Shown in pieces: positions 16,831 to 25,610 of a stretch of DNA of 64,000 nucleotides. The position numbers and the translations under genes were made by a program. The notes beneath the pieces are model-generated. The model made no database searches, had not been told where the DNA came from, and was given only the letters and a program-made list of their open reading frames with translations. Origin of the DNA: Streptomyces sp. A0642 (GTDB lineage: Bacteria; Actinomycetota; Actinomycetes; Streptomycetales; Streptomycetaceae); contig NZ_SSBL01000015.1 of assembly GCF_004795105.1 (NCBI RefSeq), positions 101,601-165,600 on the forward strand, written 5' to 3'. The first letter of the stretch is position 1, and each line of letters begins with the position of its first letter.

Positions 16831-16863
16831 CGGGGGCCGGGAGGCTTCCCTCCTCGGCCCCCG
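16831..16863 (-). terminator. Terminator hairpin after tpiA
   Basis: About 14-bp arms of G/C-rich sequence with one bulge and a CTTC loop, between the tpiA stop and secG; it probably closes the gap/pgk/tpiA unit. Confidence 0.8.
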
Positions 16864-16895
16864 CAAGGGTACGACGGATCCGCGCTAGCGCATAC

Positions 16896-17672
16896 TCACT
16901 GGTCGCGGAAGCGGACGATCTTGACGAACTCGTCGGCGTCCAGTGCGGCGCCGCCGATCAGTGCGCCGTCGACGTCGGGCTGCGCCATGATCGCGGCCAC
17001 GTTGCCGGACTTCACCGAGCCGCCGTACTGGATGCGGACCGCGTCGGCCAGCTCCTGCGAGTACAGCTCGGCGAGGCGGACGCGGATCGCACCGCAGACC
17101 TCCTGCGCGTCCTCGGGGGTGGCGACCTCGCCGGTGCCGATGGCCCAGACCGGCTCGTAGGCGATCACGATGGTCTCGGCCTGCTCGGCCGGGATGTCCT
17201 TCAGCGCGCCGTCGAGCTGCGCGAGCGTGTACGCGACCTGGTCACCGGCCTTGCGGATGTCCAGGCCCTCGCCGACGCAGAGGATCGGGGTCAGGCCGTG
17301 CTTGTAGGCGGCCTTCACCTTGGCGTTGCAGACCTCGTCGGTCTCCGCGTGGTACTGGCGGCGCTCGCTGTGGCCGACGGCGACGAAGGTGCACTTCAGC
17401 TTGGCGAGCATCGGGCCGGAGATCTCACCGGTGTACGCGCCGGAGTCGTGGGCCGAGATGTCCTGGGCGCCGTACTTGATCTTCAGCTTGTCCCCGTCGA
17501 CCAGCGTCTGCACGGAGCGCAGGTCGGTGAAGGGGGGCAGGACGGCGACCTCTACGGCGTCGTAGTCCTTGTCGGCCAGGGCGAAGGCGAGCTTCTGGAC
17601 GTGCGCGATGGCCTCGAGGTGGTTGAGGTTCATCTTCCAGTTGCCCGCCATCAGCGGGGTGCGAGTGGTCAT
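16896..17672 (-). CDS. tpiA: Triosephosphate isomerase
   Basis: 258-aa TIM-barrel enzyme interconverting dihydroxyacetone phosphate and glyceraldehyde-3-phosphate. The catalytic residues are visible: Lys in AGNWKMNLNH (residues 10-15), His in VAVGHSERRQYHAETD (near 100), Glu in the signature VIAYEPVWAIGTGEVA (near 170), then the phosphate loop IQYGGSVKSGN. It starts 6 bp after the pgk stop, so the two are co-transcribed. No anomalies. Confidence 0.97.
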   Translation of the reverse strand: MTTRTPLMAGNWKMNLNHLEAIAHVQKLAFALADKDYDAVEVAVLPPFTDLRSVQTLVDGDKLKIKYGAQDISAHDSGAYTGEISGPMLAKLKCTFVAVGHSERRQYHAETDEVCNAKVKAAYKHGLTPILCVGEGLDIRKAGDQVAYTLAQLDGALKDIPAEQAETIVIAYEPVWAIGTGEVATPEDAQEVCGAIRVRLAELYSQELADAVRIQYGGSVKSGNVAAIMAQPDVDGALIGGAALDADEFVKIVRFRDQ

Positions 17673-17678
17673 GAAAGG

Positions 17679-18890
17679 TCAGTCCTCCAGAGCGGCGAGG
17701 CCGGGAAGCGTCTTGCCCTCGAGGTATTCGAGGCTGGCGCCGCCACCGGTCGAGATGTGTCCGAACGCGTTCTCGTCGAAGCCCAGGATGCGGACCGCGG
17801 CGGCGGAGTCGCCACCGCCGACCACGCTGAAGCCCGAGGAGTCGACGAGGGCCTGGGCGACGGCCCGGGTGCCCTCGGCGAAATCGGGGTGCTCGAAGAC
17901 GCCCATCGGGCCGTTCCAGAAGACGGTGGCCGCGTCGGCGAGCTTCGATGCGTAGAGCTTGTTGGTCTCCGGGCCGTTGTCCAGGCCCATCTGCCCGGCC
18001 GGCATGGCGTCGGCGGGGACGGTGGAGGGGTGGGCCGGGGCCTTGGTCTTGAGGTCCGGGAACGCCGGGGCGACCACGACGTCGACCGGGAGGACGAACT
18101 CCACGCCCTTCTCCTCGGCACGCTGGAGGTACTCCCGCACGACCGGGATCTGGTCCTCCTGCAGCAGCGAGCTGCCGACCTCGTGGCCCTGGGCCTTGAG
18201 GAAGGTGTACGCCATGCCGCCGCCGATGAGGATGCGGTCGGCCCGCTCCAGGAGGTGGTCGATGACGCCCAGCTTGTCGGAGACCTTGGCGCCGCCGAGC
18301 ACCACGGCGTACGGCCGCTGCACGTCGTCGGTGAGCTTCTTCAGTACGCCGACCTCGGTGGCGATCAGGTCGCCCGCGGCGTGCGGAAGCCGGGCCGGGA
18401 GGTCGAAGACCGAGGCGTGCTTGCGGTGGACGGCACCGAAGCCGTCGCCCACGTACAGGTCGGCGAGCTCGGCCAGCTGGTCGGCGAAGGCGCCGCGCTC
18501 GGCGTCGTCCTTGGACGTCTCGCCCGCGTTGAAGCGCAGGTTCTCGATGACGGCGACCTGGCCGTCGGTGAGCGCGGCGACCGTGGCGCGGGCGGACTCG
18601 CCGACCGTGTCGGTCGCGAAGGCGACGTCGGTCCCCAGCAGTTCGCCGAGGCGGGCGGCGGCGGGCGCCAGCGAGAACGCCGGGTCCGGGGCGCCCTTGG
18701 GGCGGCCCAGGTGCGAGGCGACGACGACCCGGGCGCCGGCCTCGGCCAGTTTCGCCACGGTCGGCTGGACGGCGCGGATGCGGCCGTCGTCGGTGATGGT
18801 GGTGCCGCTGAGCGGCACGTTGAGGTCGGCGCGGACGAATACGCGCTTACCGGTGACCCCTTCGGCGAGAAGTTCGTCGATCGTCTTCAT
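17679..18890 (-). CDS. pgk: Phosphoglycerate kinase
   Basis: 403-aa two-domain kinase of glycolysis, transferring phosphate from 1,3-bisphosphoglycerate to ADP. The N-terminal signature is GKRVFVRADLNVPLSG, with HLGRPKG near residue 60 and the hinge/ATP-binding region VLGGAKVSDKLGVIDHLLERADRILIGGGMAYTFL near 200. The C-terminal GGGDSAAAVRILGF loop completes the family. An intercistronic hairpin separates it from gap; tpiA follows after 6 bp. Confidence 0.97.
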   Translation of the reverse strand: MKTIDELLAEGVTGKRVFVRADLNVPLSGTTITDDGRIRAVQPTVAKLAEAGARVVVASHLGRPKGAPDPAFSLAPAAARLGELLGTDVAFATDTVGESARATVAALTDGQVAVIENLRFNAGETSKDDAERGAFADQLAELADLYVGDGFGAVHRKHASVFDLPARLPHAAGDLIATEVGVLKKLTDDVQRPYAVVLGGAKVSDKLGVIDHLLERADRILIGGGMAYTFLKAQGHEVGSSLLQEDQIPVVREYLQRAEEKGVEFVLPVDVVVAPAFPDLKTKAPAHPSTVPADAMPAGQMGLDNGPETNKLYASKLADAATVFWNGPMGVFEHPDFAEGTRAVAQALVDSSGFSVVGGGDSAAAVRILGFDENAFGHISTGGGASLEYLEGKTLPGLAALED

Positions 18891-18925
18891 CTGTCTGGAC
18901 TCCTTGGAGGACGAGAGAGCATGCG

Positions 18926-18967
18926 ACGGGGCCCGAACGGCGCCGCGTTGCGCCGTTCGAGCCCCGT
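18926..18967 (-). terminator. Intercistronic hairpin between gap and pgk
   Basis: 18-bp arms with one mismatch (18926-18943 and 18950-18967) and a 6-nt loop, between the gap stop and pgk. It could be a partial terminator or an mRNA-stabilising hairpin giving gap a higher transcript level than pgk-tpiA. Confidence 0.7.
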
Positions 18968-18998
18968 GCTCACATCGTGGTGCCTGCCGATCCTAGGA

Positions 18999-20009
18999 TC
19001 AGAGCTGGCCGCCGACGAAGACGGTCAGGTCGACGAGGCGGTTGGAGTAACCCCACTCGTTGTCGTACCAGCCGAGGATCTTCACCGTGTTGCCCTCCTG
19101 GACCATGGTCAGGGAGGAGTCGAAGGTGCAGGACGACGGGTCGCCGACGATGTCCGAGGACACGATCGGGTCCTCGGTGTACGTCAGGAAGCCCTTGAGG
19201 TCACCGTCGTCGGACGCCTTCTTGAACGCGGCGTTGACCTCGTCCTTGGTGACCTCGCGCTGCAGGGTCACGACGAGGTCGGTGGCGGAACCGGTCGGGA
19301 CCGGGACGCGCATCGCGATGCCGTCGAGCTTGCCCTTGAGCTGCGGCAGGACCAGGGCGGTGGCCTTGGCGGCGCCCGTCGTGGTCGGGATGATGTTCTC
19401 CGCGGCGGCGCGGGCGCGACGCAGGTCGGAGTGCGGGAAGTCCAGGATGCGCTGGTCGTTCGTGTACGCGTGGACCGTCGTCATCAGGCCCTTGACGATG
19501 CCGAAGTTCTCGTCGAGAACCTTGGCCATCGGCGCCACACAGTTGGTGGTGCAGGAGGCGTTGGAGATGACGTGGTGGTTGGCCGCGTCGTACTTGTCCT
19601 GGTTGACGCCCATCACGATGGTGATGTCCTCGTCCTTGGCCGGAGCCGAGATGAGGACCTTCTTGGCGCCGCCCGCGATGTGCTTGGCGGCGTCGGCCTT
19701 CTTGGTGAAGATGCCGGTCGACTCGATGACGATGTCGACGCCGAGCTCGCCCCACGGGATGTCCGCCGGGTTGCGCTCGGAGAGCACCTTGATGGTGTGG
19801 CCGTCGACGGTGATGGTGTCGGCGGTGTGGCTCACCTCTGCCTTGAGACGACCCAGAATGGTGTCGTACTTCAGCAGGTGGGCCGTGGTCGCAGTGTCAC
19901 CCAGGTCGTTGACAGCCACGATCTCGATGTCCGCACCCTGCTCCAGCAGCGCGCGGAAGTAGTTACGACCGATGCGGCCAAAGCCGTTGATGCCTACGCG
20001 GATCGTCAC
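18999..20009 (-). CDS. gap: Glyceraldehyde-3-phosphate dehydrogenase, type I
   Basis: 336-aa NAD-dependent GAPDH of glycolysis. The Rossmann start TIRVGINGFGRIGRNYFRALLEQ and the catalytic cysteine in SNASCTTNCVAPMAKVLD (near residue 152) are intact, with the catalytic His in LMTTVHAYTNDQRILD. The C-terminal NEWGYSNRLVDL is the family signature. It precedes pgk and tpiA on the same strand; the promoter should lie in 20,010-20,130. Confidence 0.97.
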   Translation of the reverse strand: MTIRVGINGFGRIGRNYFRALLEQGADIEIVAVNDLGDTATTAHLLKYDTILGRLKAEVSHTADTITVDGHTIKVLSERNPADIPWGELGVDIVIESTGIFTKKADAAKHIAGGAKKVLISAPAKDEDITIVMGVNQDKYDAANHHVISNASCTTNCVAPMAKVLDENFGIVKGLMTTVHAYTNDQRILDFPHSDLRRARAAAENIIPTTTGAAKATALVLPQLKGKLDGIAMRVPVPTGSATDLVVTLQREVTKDEVNAAFKKASDDGDLKGFLTYTEDPIVSSDIVGDPSSCTFDSSLTMVQEGNTVKILGWYDNEWGYSNRLVDLTVFVGGQL

Positions 20010-20135
20010 GAACCGATCTCCTCGTTAGGTACGCCGGTTTTCGACGCCGGCGAGTTGTATGGGATGTCCCCGACCGCCTCCGACCCTACCTCTCCGAAGC
20101 GCTCCGGGTGACATCGAGCGGGCCCGCGGGAACGA

Positions 20136-20173
20136 CGGAAGCCCCTACTCCCCAGTAGGAGCATGGGCTTCCG
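20136..20173 (-). terminator. Terminator hairpin downstream of whiA
   Basis: Arms CGGAAGCCC (20136-20144) and GGGCTTCCG (20165-20173), with an inner CTAC/GTAG pairing, in the gap-whiA interval. It likely ends the uvrC-rapZ-yvcK-whiA transcript. Confidence 0.7.
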
Positions 20174-20224
20174 GTTACCGCCCTCCGCCTGCTGCGGCGA
20201 TTACGCAGCGTCAACGCCCGCGGG

Positions 20225-20335
20225 GGCGCGGCGCGTTCCCGCCACGGGTCGTCGACGGGGGTACGGCGCGTTCCCGCCGCCGCCGGCCGGCGGGGACGCG
20301 GCACGTTCCGGCCGCGCGTCGTCCGCGCGCGTGCG
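20225..20335. repeat. Three imperfect 35-bp tandem repeats next to the whiA 3' end
   Basis: The element GGCGCGTTCCCGCC (third copy GGCACGTTCCGGCC) recurs at exact 35-bp steps, starting at 20230, 20265 and 20300. It fills the interval between the terminator and the whiA stop (20338). No coding function is apparent. Confidence 0.75.
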
Positions 20336-20337
20336 GA

Positions 20338-21327
20338 TCAGCCGACCAGGCCGTCGGCCAGCTCCTCGCTGAGCGTGGATTCCGTACCCGGGATGCCGAG
20401 GTCCTGGGCCCGCTTGTCGGCCATCGCGAGCAGCCGGCGGATCCGGCCCGCCACGGCGTCCTTGGTCAGCGGCGGGTCGGCCAGGGCGCCGAGCTCCTCC
20501 AGGGAGGCCTGCTTGTGCTCCATGCGCAGCCGGCCGGCCGCGGCCAGGTGCTCGGGGACCTCCTCGCCGAGGATCTCCAGCGCACGGCCCACGCGGGCCC
20601 CGGCGGCGACCGCCGCCCGGGCGGACCGGCGGAGGTTGGCGTCGTCGAAGTTGGCGAGCCGGTTGGCGGTGGCGCGGACCTCGCGCCGCATCCGCCGCTC
20701 CTCCCAGGCCAGCACCGACTCATGGGCGCCCAGCCGGGTGAGCAGCGCGCCGATCGCGTCGCCGTCGCGGACGACGACCCGGTCCACACCGCGCACCTCA
20801 CGGGCCTTCGCCGCGATGGAGAGCCTCCGGGCGGCGCCGACCAGCGCGAGCGCGGCCTCCGGGCCCGGGCAGGTCACCTCCAGGGAGGAGGAGCGCCCGG
20901 GCTCGGTGAGCGAGCCGTGGGCCAGGAAGGCCCCGCGCCAGGCGGCCTCGGCATCGCAGGTGGCCCCCGAGACCACCTGCGGGGGGAGACCGCGGATGGG
21001 ACGGCCGCGGCCGTCGACCAGGCCGGTCTGCCGGGCCAGCTGGTCGCCGCCCGCCACCACCCGCACGACATAACGGGAGCCGCGCCGCAGCCCGCCGGGA
21101 GCCATCACGATCAGCTCCGAGCTGTGCCCGAAGATCTCGAGAATGTCGCGCTTCAGCCGGCGCGCCGCCATCGCGGTGTCCAGCTCCGCCTCGATCACAA
21201 TCCGGCCGCTCACCAGGTGCAGCCCACCCGCGAACCGAAGAATCGCCGAGACCTCTGCCTTCCTGCAGCAGGTCCGGGTGACGGGAAGCCGAGAGATTTC
21301 GTCCTTCACCGCTGGCGTCATCGCCAT
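20338..21327 (-). CDS. whiA: Sporulation transcription regulator WhiA
   Basis: 329-aa regulator controlling the switch from aerial growth to sporulation septation; in Streptomyces it acts with WhiB at promoters carrying a GACAC-type motif. The N-terminal half is the degenerate LAGLIDADG homing-endonuclease fold (CCRKAEVSAILRFAGGLH to GGDQLARQTGLVDGRGR). The C-terminal DNA-binding domain contains LRMEHKQASLEELGALADPPLTKDAVAGRIRRLLAMADKRA. ATG 21327 (MAMTPAVKDE) overlaps the yvcK stop by 10 nt; ATG 21321 would overlap by 4. The sequence is nearly identical to what I recall for S. coelicolor WhiA. Confidence 0.97.
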   Translation of the reverse strand: MAMTPAVKDEISRLPVTRTCCRKAEVSAILRFAGGLHLVSGRIVIEAELDTAMAARRLKRDILEIFGHSSELIVMAPGGLRRGSRYVVRVVAGGDQLARQTGLVDGRGRPIRGLPPQVVSGATCDAEAAWRGAFLAHGSLTEPGRSSSLEVTCPGPEAALALVGAARRLSIAAKAREVRGVDRVVVRDGDAIGALLTRLGAHESVLAWEERRMRREVRATANRLANFDDANLRRSARAAVAAGARVGRALEILGEEVPEHLAAAGRLRMEHKQASLEELGALADPPLTKDAVAGRIRRLLAMADKRAQDLGIPGTESTLSEELADGLVG

Positions 21328-22349
21328 GGGCCGATCCTTCCATGCATCCGAAAAATACGGTCGTACGCGGCGGCCAACAGCTCCGGATCATGAATCGGAT
21401 CGCCGTCGGGTGAGGCCACGGGCGCCAGCTCGACCGCGGCTCCGAGCCGTTTTGCGGCGTCGGCGAGGGACTCGCGGTCGGGCACGGCGGCCTCGTCGGC
21501 CAGCACCACGTCCAGGGCGAGTTTAGGGGCGTGTCGTCCCAAAACCTCCAAATGACGCTGCGGAGAGAAGCCATCTGTTTCGCCGGGTTGCGGTGCGAGG
21601 TTCAGCGAGAGGACCTTCCGGGCCTTCGTTTCGATCAGTGCGTCCAGCAGATCGGGCACGAGGAGATGCGGAATCACCGAGGAGAACCAGGACCCGGGTC
21701 CGAGCACCACCCAGTCCGCGTCCAGGACGGCGGCGACCGCCTCGGGGACGGCCGGCGGGTCGTGCGGGACCACGTGCACGGACTGGACCTCGCCCGGGGT
21801 CAGCGCCACGGTGGCCTGGCCGCGGACCGTGTCCACGTCCTCGGGCCGCTCCGGGTCGTGGCCCTTCACGAGGGCCTGGAGCTCCAGCGGCACGGCGGAC
21901 ATGGGCAGCACCCGCCCGTGCGCGCCGAGGAGCTTGCCGACCAGGTCCAGGGCCTGTACGTGGTCACCGAGCTGTTCCCACAGGGCGACGATCAGCAGGT
22001 TGCCCACCGCGTGCTCGTGCAGGTCGCCCTTGGACTGGAAGCGGTGCTGGATGACCTGGGCCCAGGTCTGGCCCCAGTCGTCGTCGCCGCACAGGGCGGC
22101 CAGCGCCTTGCGCAGGTCGCCCGGCGGCAGGACGCCCAGCTCCTCGCGGAGCCGGCCGCTGGATCCGCCGTCGTCGGCGACGGTGACCACGGCCGTCAGG
22201 TCGCCGGTGATCCGCCGCAGCGCGGTGAGCGAGGCGGACAGGCCCATGCCGCCGCCGAGGGCGACGACCTTGGGCTGCGCGCCGCGCTTGCGGCCCGACA
22301 GCGGGGTGCCCCTGCGCAGCCTGCGCAGACGCATGTTGCGACTGGTCAC
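21318..22349 (-). CDS. yvcK: YvcK/GlmR-type UDP-sugar-binding regulator
   Basis: 343-aa CofD-like protein of the YvcK (GlmR/CuvA) family, which binds UDP-GlcNAc and influences carbon partitioning to the cell wall. The nucleotide-binding start KVVALGGGMGLSASLTALRRITGDLTAVVTVADDGGSSGRLREE lies near residues 20-62. Further signatures are VGNLLIVALWEQLGDHVQALDLVGKLL and WVVLGPGSWFSSVIPHLLVP. GTG start overlaps the rapZ stop (GTGA). A member of the conserved rapZ-yvcK-whiA trio. Confidence 0.94.
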   Translation of the reverse strand: MTSRNMRLRRLRRGTPLSGRKRGAQPKVVALGGGMGLSASLTALRRITGDLTAVVTVADDGGSSGRLREELGVLPPGDLRKALAALCGDDDWGQTWAQVIQHRFQSKGDLHEHAVGNLLIVALWEQLGDHVQALDLVGKLLGAHGRVLPMSAVPLELQALVKGHDPERPEDVDTVRGQATVALTPGEVQSVHVVPHDPPAVPEAVAAVLDADWVVLGPGSWFSSVIPHLLVPDLLDALIETKARKVLSLNLAPQPGETDGFSPQRHLEVLGRHAPKLALDVVLADEAAVPDRESLADAAKRLGAAVELAPVASPDGDPIHDPELLAAAYDRIFRMHGRIGPWR

Positions 22350-23335
22350 TCGCGCCCCATGTCCCGGTGCACGAGCACGGTCTCGATGCCCTCCGTGGCG
22401 AGCCGGGCGGCCAGCTTCTCCGACATGGCCACGGAACGGTGCTTGCCGCCCGTGCAGCCGACGGCGATCGTCACGTAGCGCTTGCCCTCGCGGCGGTAGC
22501 CCGCGGCGACGAGCTGGAGCAGCTCCGTGTACTGGTTGAGGAACTCCTTGGCGCCCGGCTGGTCGAAGACGTAGGCGGACACCTCCTCGTTGAGGCCGGT
22601 GAAGGGGCGCAGCTCGGGGACCCAGTGCGGGTTGGGCAGGAAGCGGCAGTCCACCACCAGGTCGGCGTCGACCGGGAGGCCGTACTTGAAGCCGAAGGAC
22701 ATCACGGTGGCGCGGAGTTCCGGCTCTTCGTCGCCCGCGAACTGGGCGTCCATCTTGGCCCGCAGTTCGTGCACGTTGAGGCTGGAGGTGTCGATCACCA
22801 GGTCGGCGTCGCCGCGCAGCTCGCGCAGCAGATCGCGCTCGGCTGCGATCCCGTCGACGATGCGGCCGTCGCCCTGGAGGGGGTGCGGCCGGCGGACCGA
22901 CTCGAAGCGGCGGACCAGTGCGTCGTCGGAGGACTCCAGGAAGACGATCCGCCGGGTGACGCCCTTGGCCTCCAGATCGGCGAGGGATTCGCGCAGGTTG
23001 TCGAAGAAGCGGCGGCCCCGGACGTCGACGACCACGGCGATCCGCGCCACGTTCCCCTGGGAGCGGGCGCCGAGCTCCACCATGGTGGGGATCAACGCGG
23101 GCGGCAGGTTGTCGACGACGAACCAGCCGAGGTCCTCCAGACACTTGGCCGCCGTGCTGCGGCCGGCGCCCGACATACCGGAGATGATCACCAGCTCCGG
23201 GATGGCCACCGTGCTGTCGCCCGTCTCGATCGAGGTGCCCGTACTCACGTGTGCTGCTCCGTCTGCTCGGTCTGTGCGGTCGTGCCCGGGTCGCTCTGTG
23301 CGGTCGTCCCCGTGTTCATGCTCGTTCCCGGTCAT
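22346..23335 (-). CDS. rapZ: RapZ/YvcJ-family nucleotide-binding protein
   Basis: 329-aa P-loop protein of the RapZ (YvcJ) family; E. coli RapZ is an RNase adaptor controlling glmS through small RNAs, but the actinobacterial role is not established. Walker A GMSGAGRSTAA lies near residue 53, Walker B-like RIAVVVDVRGRRFFDN near 95, and the C-terminal GCTGGKHRSVAMSEKLAARL is the family signature. The first ~45 residues (NEHEHGDDRTERPGHDRTDRADGAAH) are a His/Asp/Arg-rich low-complexity tail, encoded by internally repetitive DNA. The ATG overlaps the uvrC stop. Confidence 0.94.
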   Translation of the reverse strand: MTGNEHEHGDDRTERPGHDRTDRADGAAHVSTGTSIETGDSTVAIPELVIISGMSGAGRSTAAKCLEDLGWFVVDNLPPALIPTMVELGARSQGNVARIAVVVDVRGRRFFDNLRESLADLEAKGVTRRIVFLESSDDALVRRFESVRRPHPLQGDGRIVDGIAAERDLLRELRGDADLVIDTSSLNVHELRAKMDAQFAGDEEPELRATVMSFGFKYGLPVDADLVVDCRFLPNPHWVPELRPFTGLNEEVSAYVFDQPGAKEFLNQYTELLQLVAAGYRREGKRYVTIAVGCTGGKHRSVAMSEKLAARLATEGIETVLVHRDMGRE

Positions 23336-25485
23336 GTCGTGCTGCCCCCGTCGTCGTCTTCCATGATCTCTCCTGTCGCCGTGTTCACGGCGGGCGCGGC
23401 CGGGGCGGACGCGGCGAGGGCGACAGCCACTGATTCCGCCGTCCTGCGGCCTATCCCCGGAACCTCGCAGATCTCGTCGATTGTCGCCTGTTTCAGCTTC
23501 TTGACGGAGCCGAAATGCTTGATCAGCGCCTGTTTCCGGGTGTCTCCGAGACCGGCGATCGTGTCCAGGGGGCTGGAGCGGACGCGCTTGGCCCGTTTGG
23601 CGCGCTGGTAGGTGATGGCGAAGCGGTGCGCCTCGTCGCGGACGCGCTGGAGGAGGTAGAGGCCCTCGCTGGAGCGGGGCAGGACCACCGGATCGTCGTC
23701 GTCGGGCAGCCAGACCTCTTCCAGGCGCTTGGCCAGGCCGCAGACGGCGATGTCGTCGATCCCCAGCTCGTCCAGGGCGCGCTTGGCCGCGGCGACCTGG
23801 GGCTGCCCGCCGTCGACCACCAGGAGCTGGGGCGGGTAGGCGAACCGCTTGGGCCGGCCGTCGTCCTCACGGGGCTCGGCCGATTCGACGGGTGGGGCGA
23901 GGGCTGCGGGCACGGCCGGTACGGGGGGTGCGGCCGGGGCTGCGGGTGCGGCCGGTACGGGGGGTGCGACCACTTCGGCGGGTGCGGCCGGTGCGGCACC
24001 GGCCATCGCGTCGGCCGGGACGGGGCCGGTGGCGGCCGGGACGGGGCCGGTGGCGGCCGGGCCCTCCTCCCACTCCCCGGTGCGTTCCTTCTCCGCCAGG
24101 TAGCGCCGGAAGCGCCGGCTGATCACCTCGTGCATCGAGCGGACGTCGTCCTGTCCCTCGAAGCCCTTGATCTGGAAGCGGCGGTACTCCCCCTTGCGGG
24201 CCAGGCCGTCCTCGAAGACCACCATCGACGCCACCACGTCCTCGCCCTGGAGGTGGGAGATGTCGAAGCACTCGATGCGCAGCGGTGCCGTGTCGAGACC
24301 GAGCGCCTCGGCGATCTCCTCCAGGGCACGGGAACGGGTCGTGAGGTCGGAGGCGCGCTTGGTCTTGTGCAGTCCGAGGGCCTGCTGGGCGTTGCGCTGG
24401 ACCGTGGCCATCAGGTCCTTCTTGTCCCCGCGCTGCGGGATGCGCAGGCTGACCTGGGCGCCCCGGCGGCCGGCCAGCCACTGGGAGACCGCCTCGGGGT
24501 CCTCGGGAAGGGCCGGAACGAGGACCTCCTTGGGAACGGAGTCGCCCGTCTCCTCCCCGTACAGCTGCTGGAGGGCGTGTTCGACGAGGCCCGAGGTGTC
24601 CACGTTCTCCACCTTGTCGGTGACCCAGCCGCGCTGGCCGCGCACCCGGCCGCCGCGGACGTGGAAGATCTGGACGGCGGCCTCCAGCTCGTCCTCCGCG
24701 ACCGCGATCAGGTCGGCGTCGGTGGCGTCGGCGAGCACGACCGCGCTCTTCTCCATGGCGCGCTTGAGGGCCTCCACGTCGTCACGCAGGCGCGCCGCGC
24801 GCTCGTACTCCATCTCCTCGGCCGCCGCCATCATGTCCTTCTCCAGACGGCGGATGTACGTGCCCGTGCGGCCGGCCATGAAGTCGCAGAAGTCGTCCGC
24901 CAGTTCGCGGTGCTCCTCGGGGGTGACCCGGCCGACGCAGGGGGCCGAGCACTTGCCGATGTAGCCGAGGAGGCAGGGGCGGCCGGTCCTGGCGGCGTTC
25001 TTGAAGACGCCCGCGGAGCAGGTGCGCACCGGGAAGACCCGGAGCATCAGGTCGACCGTCTCGCGGATCGCCCAGGCGTGCCCGTACGGACCGAAGTAGC
25101 GCACGCCCTTCTTCTTGGCGCCGCGCATGACCTGGACGCGGGGGAATTCCTCGTTCAGCGTGACCGCGAGGTACGGATAGCTCTTGTCGTCGCGGTACTT
25201 GACGTTGAACCGGGGGTCGAACTCCTTGATCCAGGAGTACTCCAGCTGGAGCGCCTCGACCTCCGTGGAGACGACGGTCCACTCCACGGACGCGGCGGTC
25301 GTGACCATCGTGCGCGTGCGCGGATGGAGGCCGGACAGGTCCTGGAAGTAGTTGGCCAGGCGCTGGCGCAGGCTCTTCGCCTTCCCGACGTAGATCACCC
25401 GGCGGTGTTCGTCGCGGAATTTGTAGACCCCCGGGGAGTCGGGGATCTGTCCCGGCTTGGGGCGGTAGCTGGAGGGGTCTGCCAT
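23332..25485 (-). CDS. uvrC: UvrABC system protein C (excinuclease subunit)
   Basis: 717-aa endonuclease that makes the dual incisions in nucleotide excision repair. The GIY-YIG nuclease starts at PDSPGVYKFRDEHRRVIYVGKAKSLRQRL (near residue 13), followed by the Cys cluster PCLLGYIGKCSAPCVGRV, the UVR motif EYERAARLRDDVEAL, the RNase H-like nuclease (IECFDISHLQGEDVVASMVVFEDG) and tandem HhH at the C-terminus (GLGDTRKQALIKHFGSVKKLK; VPGIGRRTAESVAVAL). A ~75-residue Ala/Pro/Val low-complexity insertion splits the RNase H-like domain before KRFAYPPQLLVVDGGQPQ. ATG 25485 has GGGAGG upstream. First gene of the uvrC-rapZ-yvcK-whiA unit. Confidence 0.97.
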   Translation of the reverse strand: MADPSSYRPKPGQIPDSPGVYKFRDEHRRVIYVGKAKSLRQRLANYFQDLSGLHPRTRTMVTTAASVEWTVVSTEVEALQLEYSWIKEFDPRFNVKYRDDKSYPYLAVTLNEEFPRVQVMRGAKKKGVRYFGPYGHAWAIRETVDLMLRVFPVRTCSAGVFKNAARTGRPCLLGYIGKCSAPCVGRVTPEEHRELADDFCDFMAGRTGTYIRRLEKDMMAAAEEMEYERAARLRDDVEALKRAMEKSAVVLADATDADLIAVAEDELEAAVQIFHVRGGRVRGQRGWVTDKVENVDTSGLVEHALQQLYGEETGDSVPKEVLVPALPEDPEAVSQWLAGRRGAQVSLRIPQRGDKKDLMATVQRNAQQALGLHKTKRASDLTTRSRALEEIAEALGLDTAPLRIECFDISHLQGEDVVASMVVFEDGLARKGEYRRFQIKGFEGQDDVRSMHEVISRRFRRYLAEKERTGEWEEGPAATGPVPAATGPVPADAMAGAAPAAPAEVVAPPVPAAPAAPAAPPVPAVPAALAPPVESAEPREDDGRPKRFAYPPQLLVVDGGQPQVAAAKRALDELGIDDIAVCGLAKRLEEVWLPDDDDPVVLPRSSEGLYLLQRVRDEAHRFAITYQRAKRAKRVRSSPLDTIAGLGDTRKQALIKHFGSVKKLKQATIDEICEVPGIGRRTAESVAVALAASAPAAPAVNTATGEIMEDDDGGSTT

Positions 25486-25537
25486 GCCTCCCACCCTACT
25501 GGCGGGCAGTGACAGCACGGCGTGCTGACCGGTATCG

Positions 25538-25582
25538 CCGCGCTCCGGGACACGGGGTGGGGGCACGTGTCCCGGAGCGCGG
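25538..25582 (-). terminator. Hairpin terminator
   Basis: Exact 17-bp arms (25538-25554 and 25566-25582) and an 11-nt loop, downstream of the membrane-anchored protein gene ending at 25,611 and upstream of uvrC. Confidence 0.85.
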
Positions 25583-25610
25583 GGTCAGCGGGCCCGGGCG
25601 GGGCCCCCGG

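Noticed and set aside
16821..20111. 1096-codon plus-strand open frame
   Set aside because: It mirrors tpiA-pgk-gap; composition (Val/Leu/Asp/Arg-rich) is typical of antisense to highly biased codon usage.
20225..20335. CRISPR array
   Set aside because: Repeats are immediately adjacent, degenerate and without unique spacers, and no cas genes are present.
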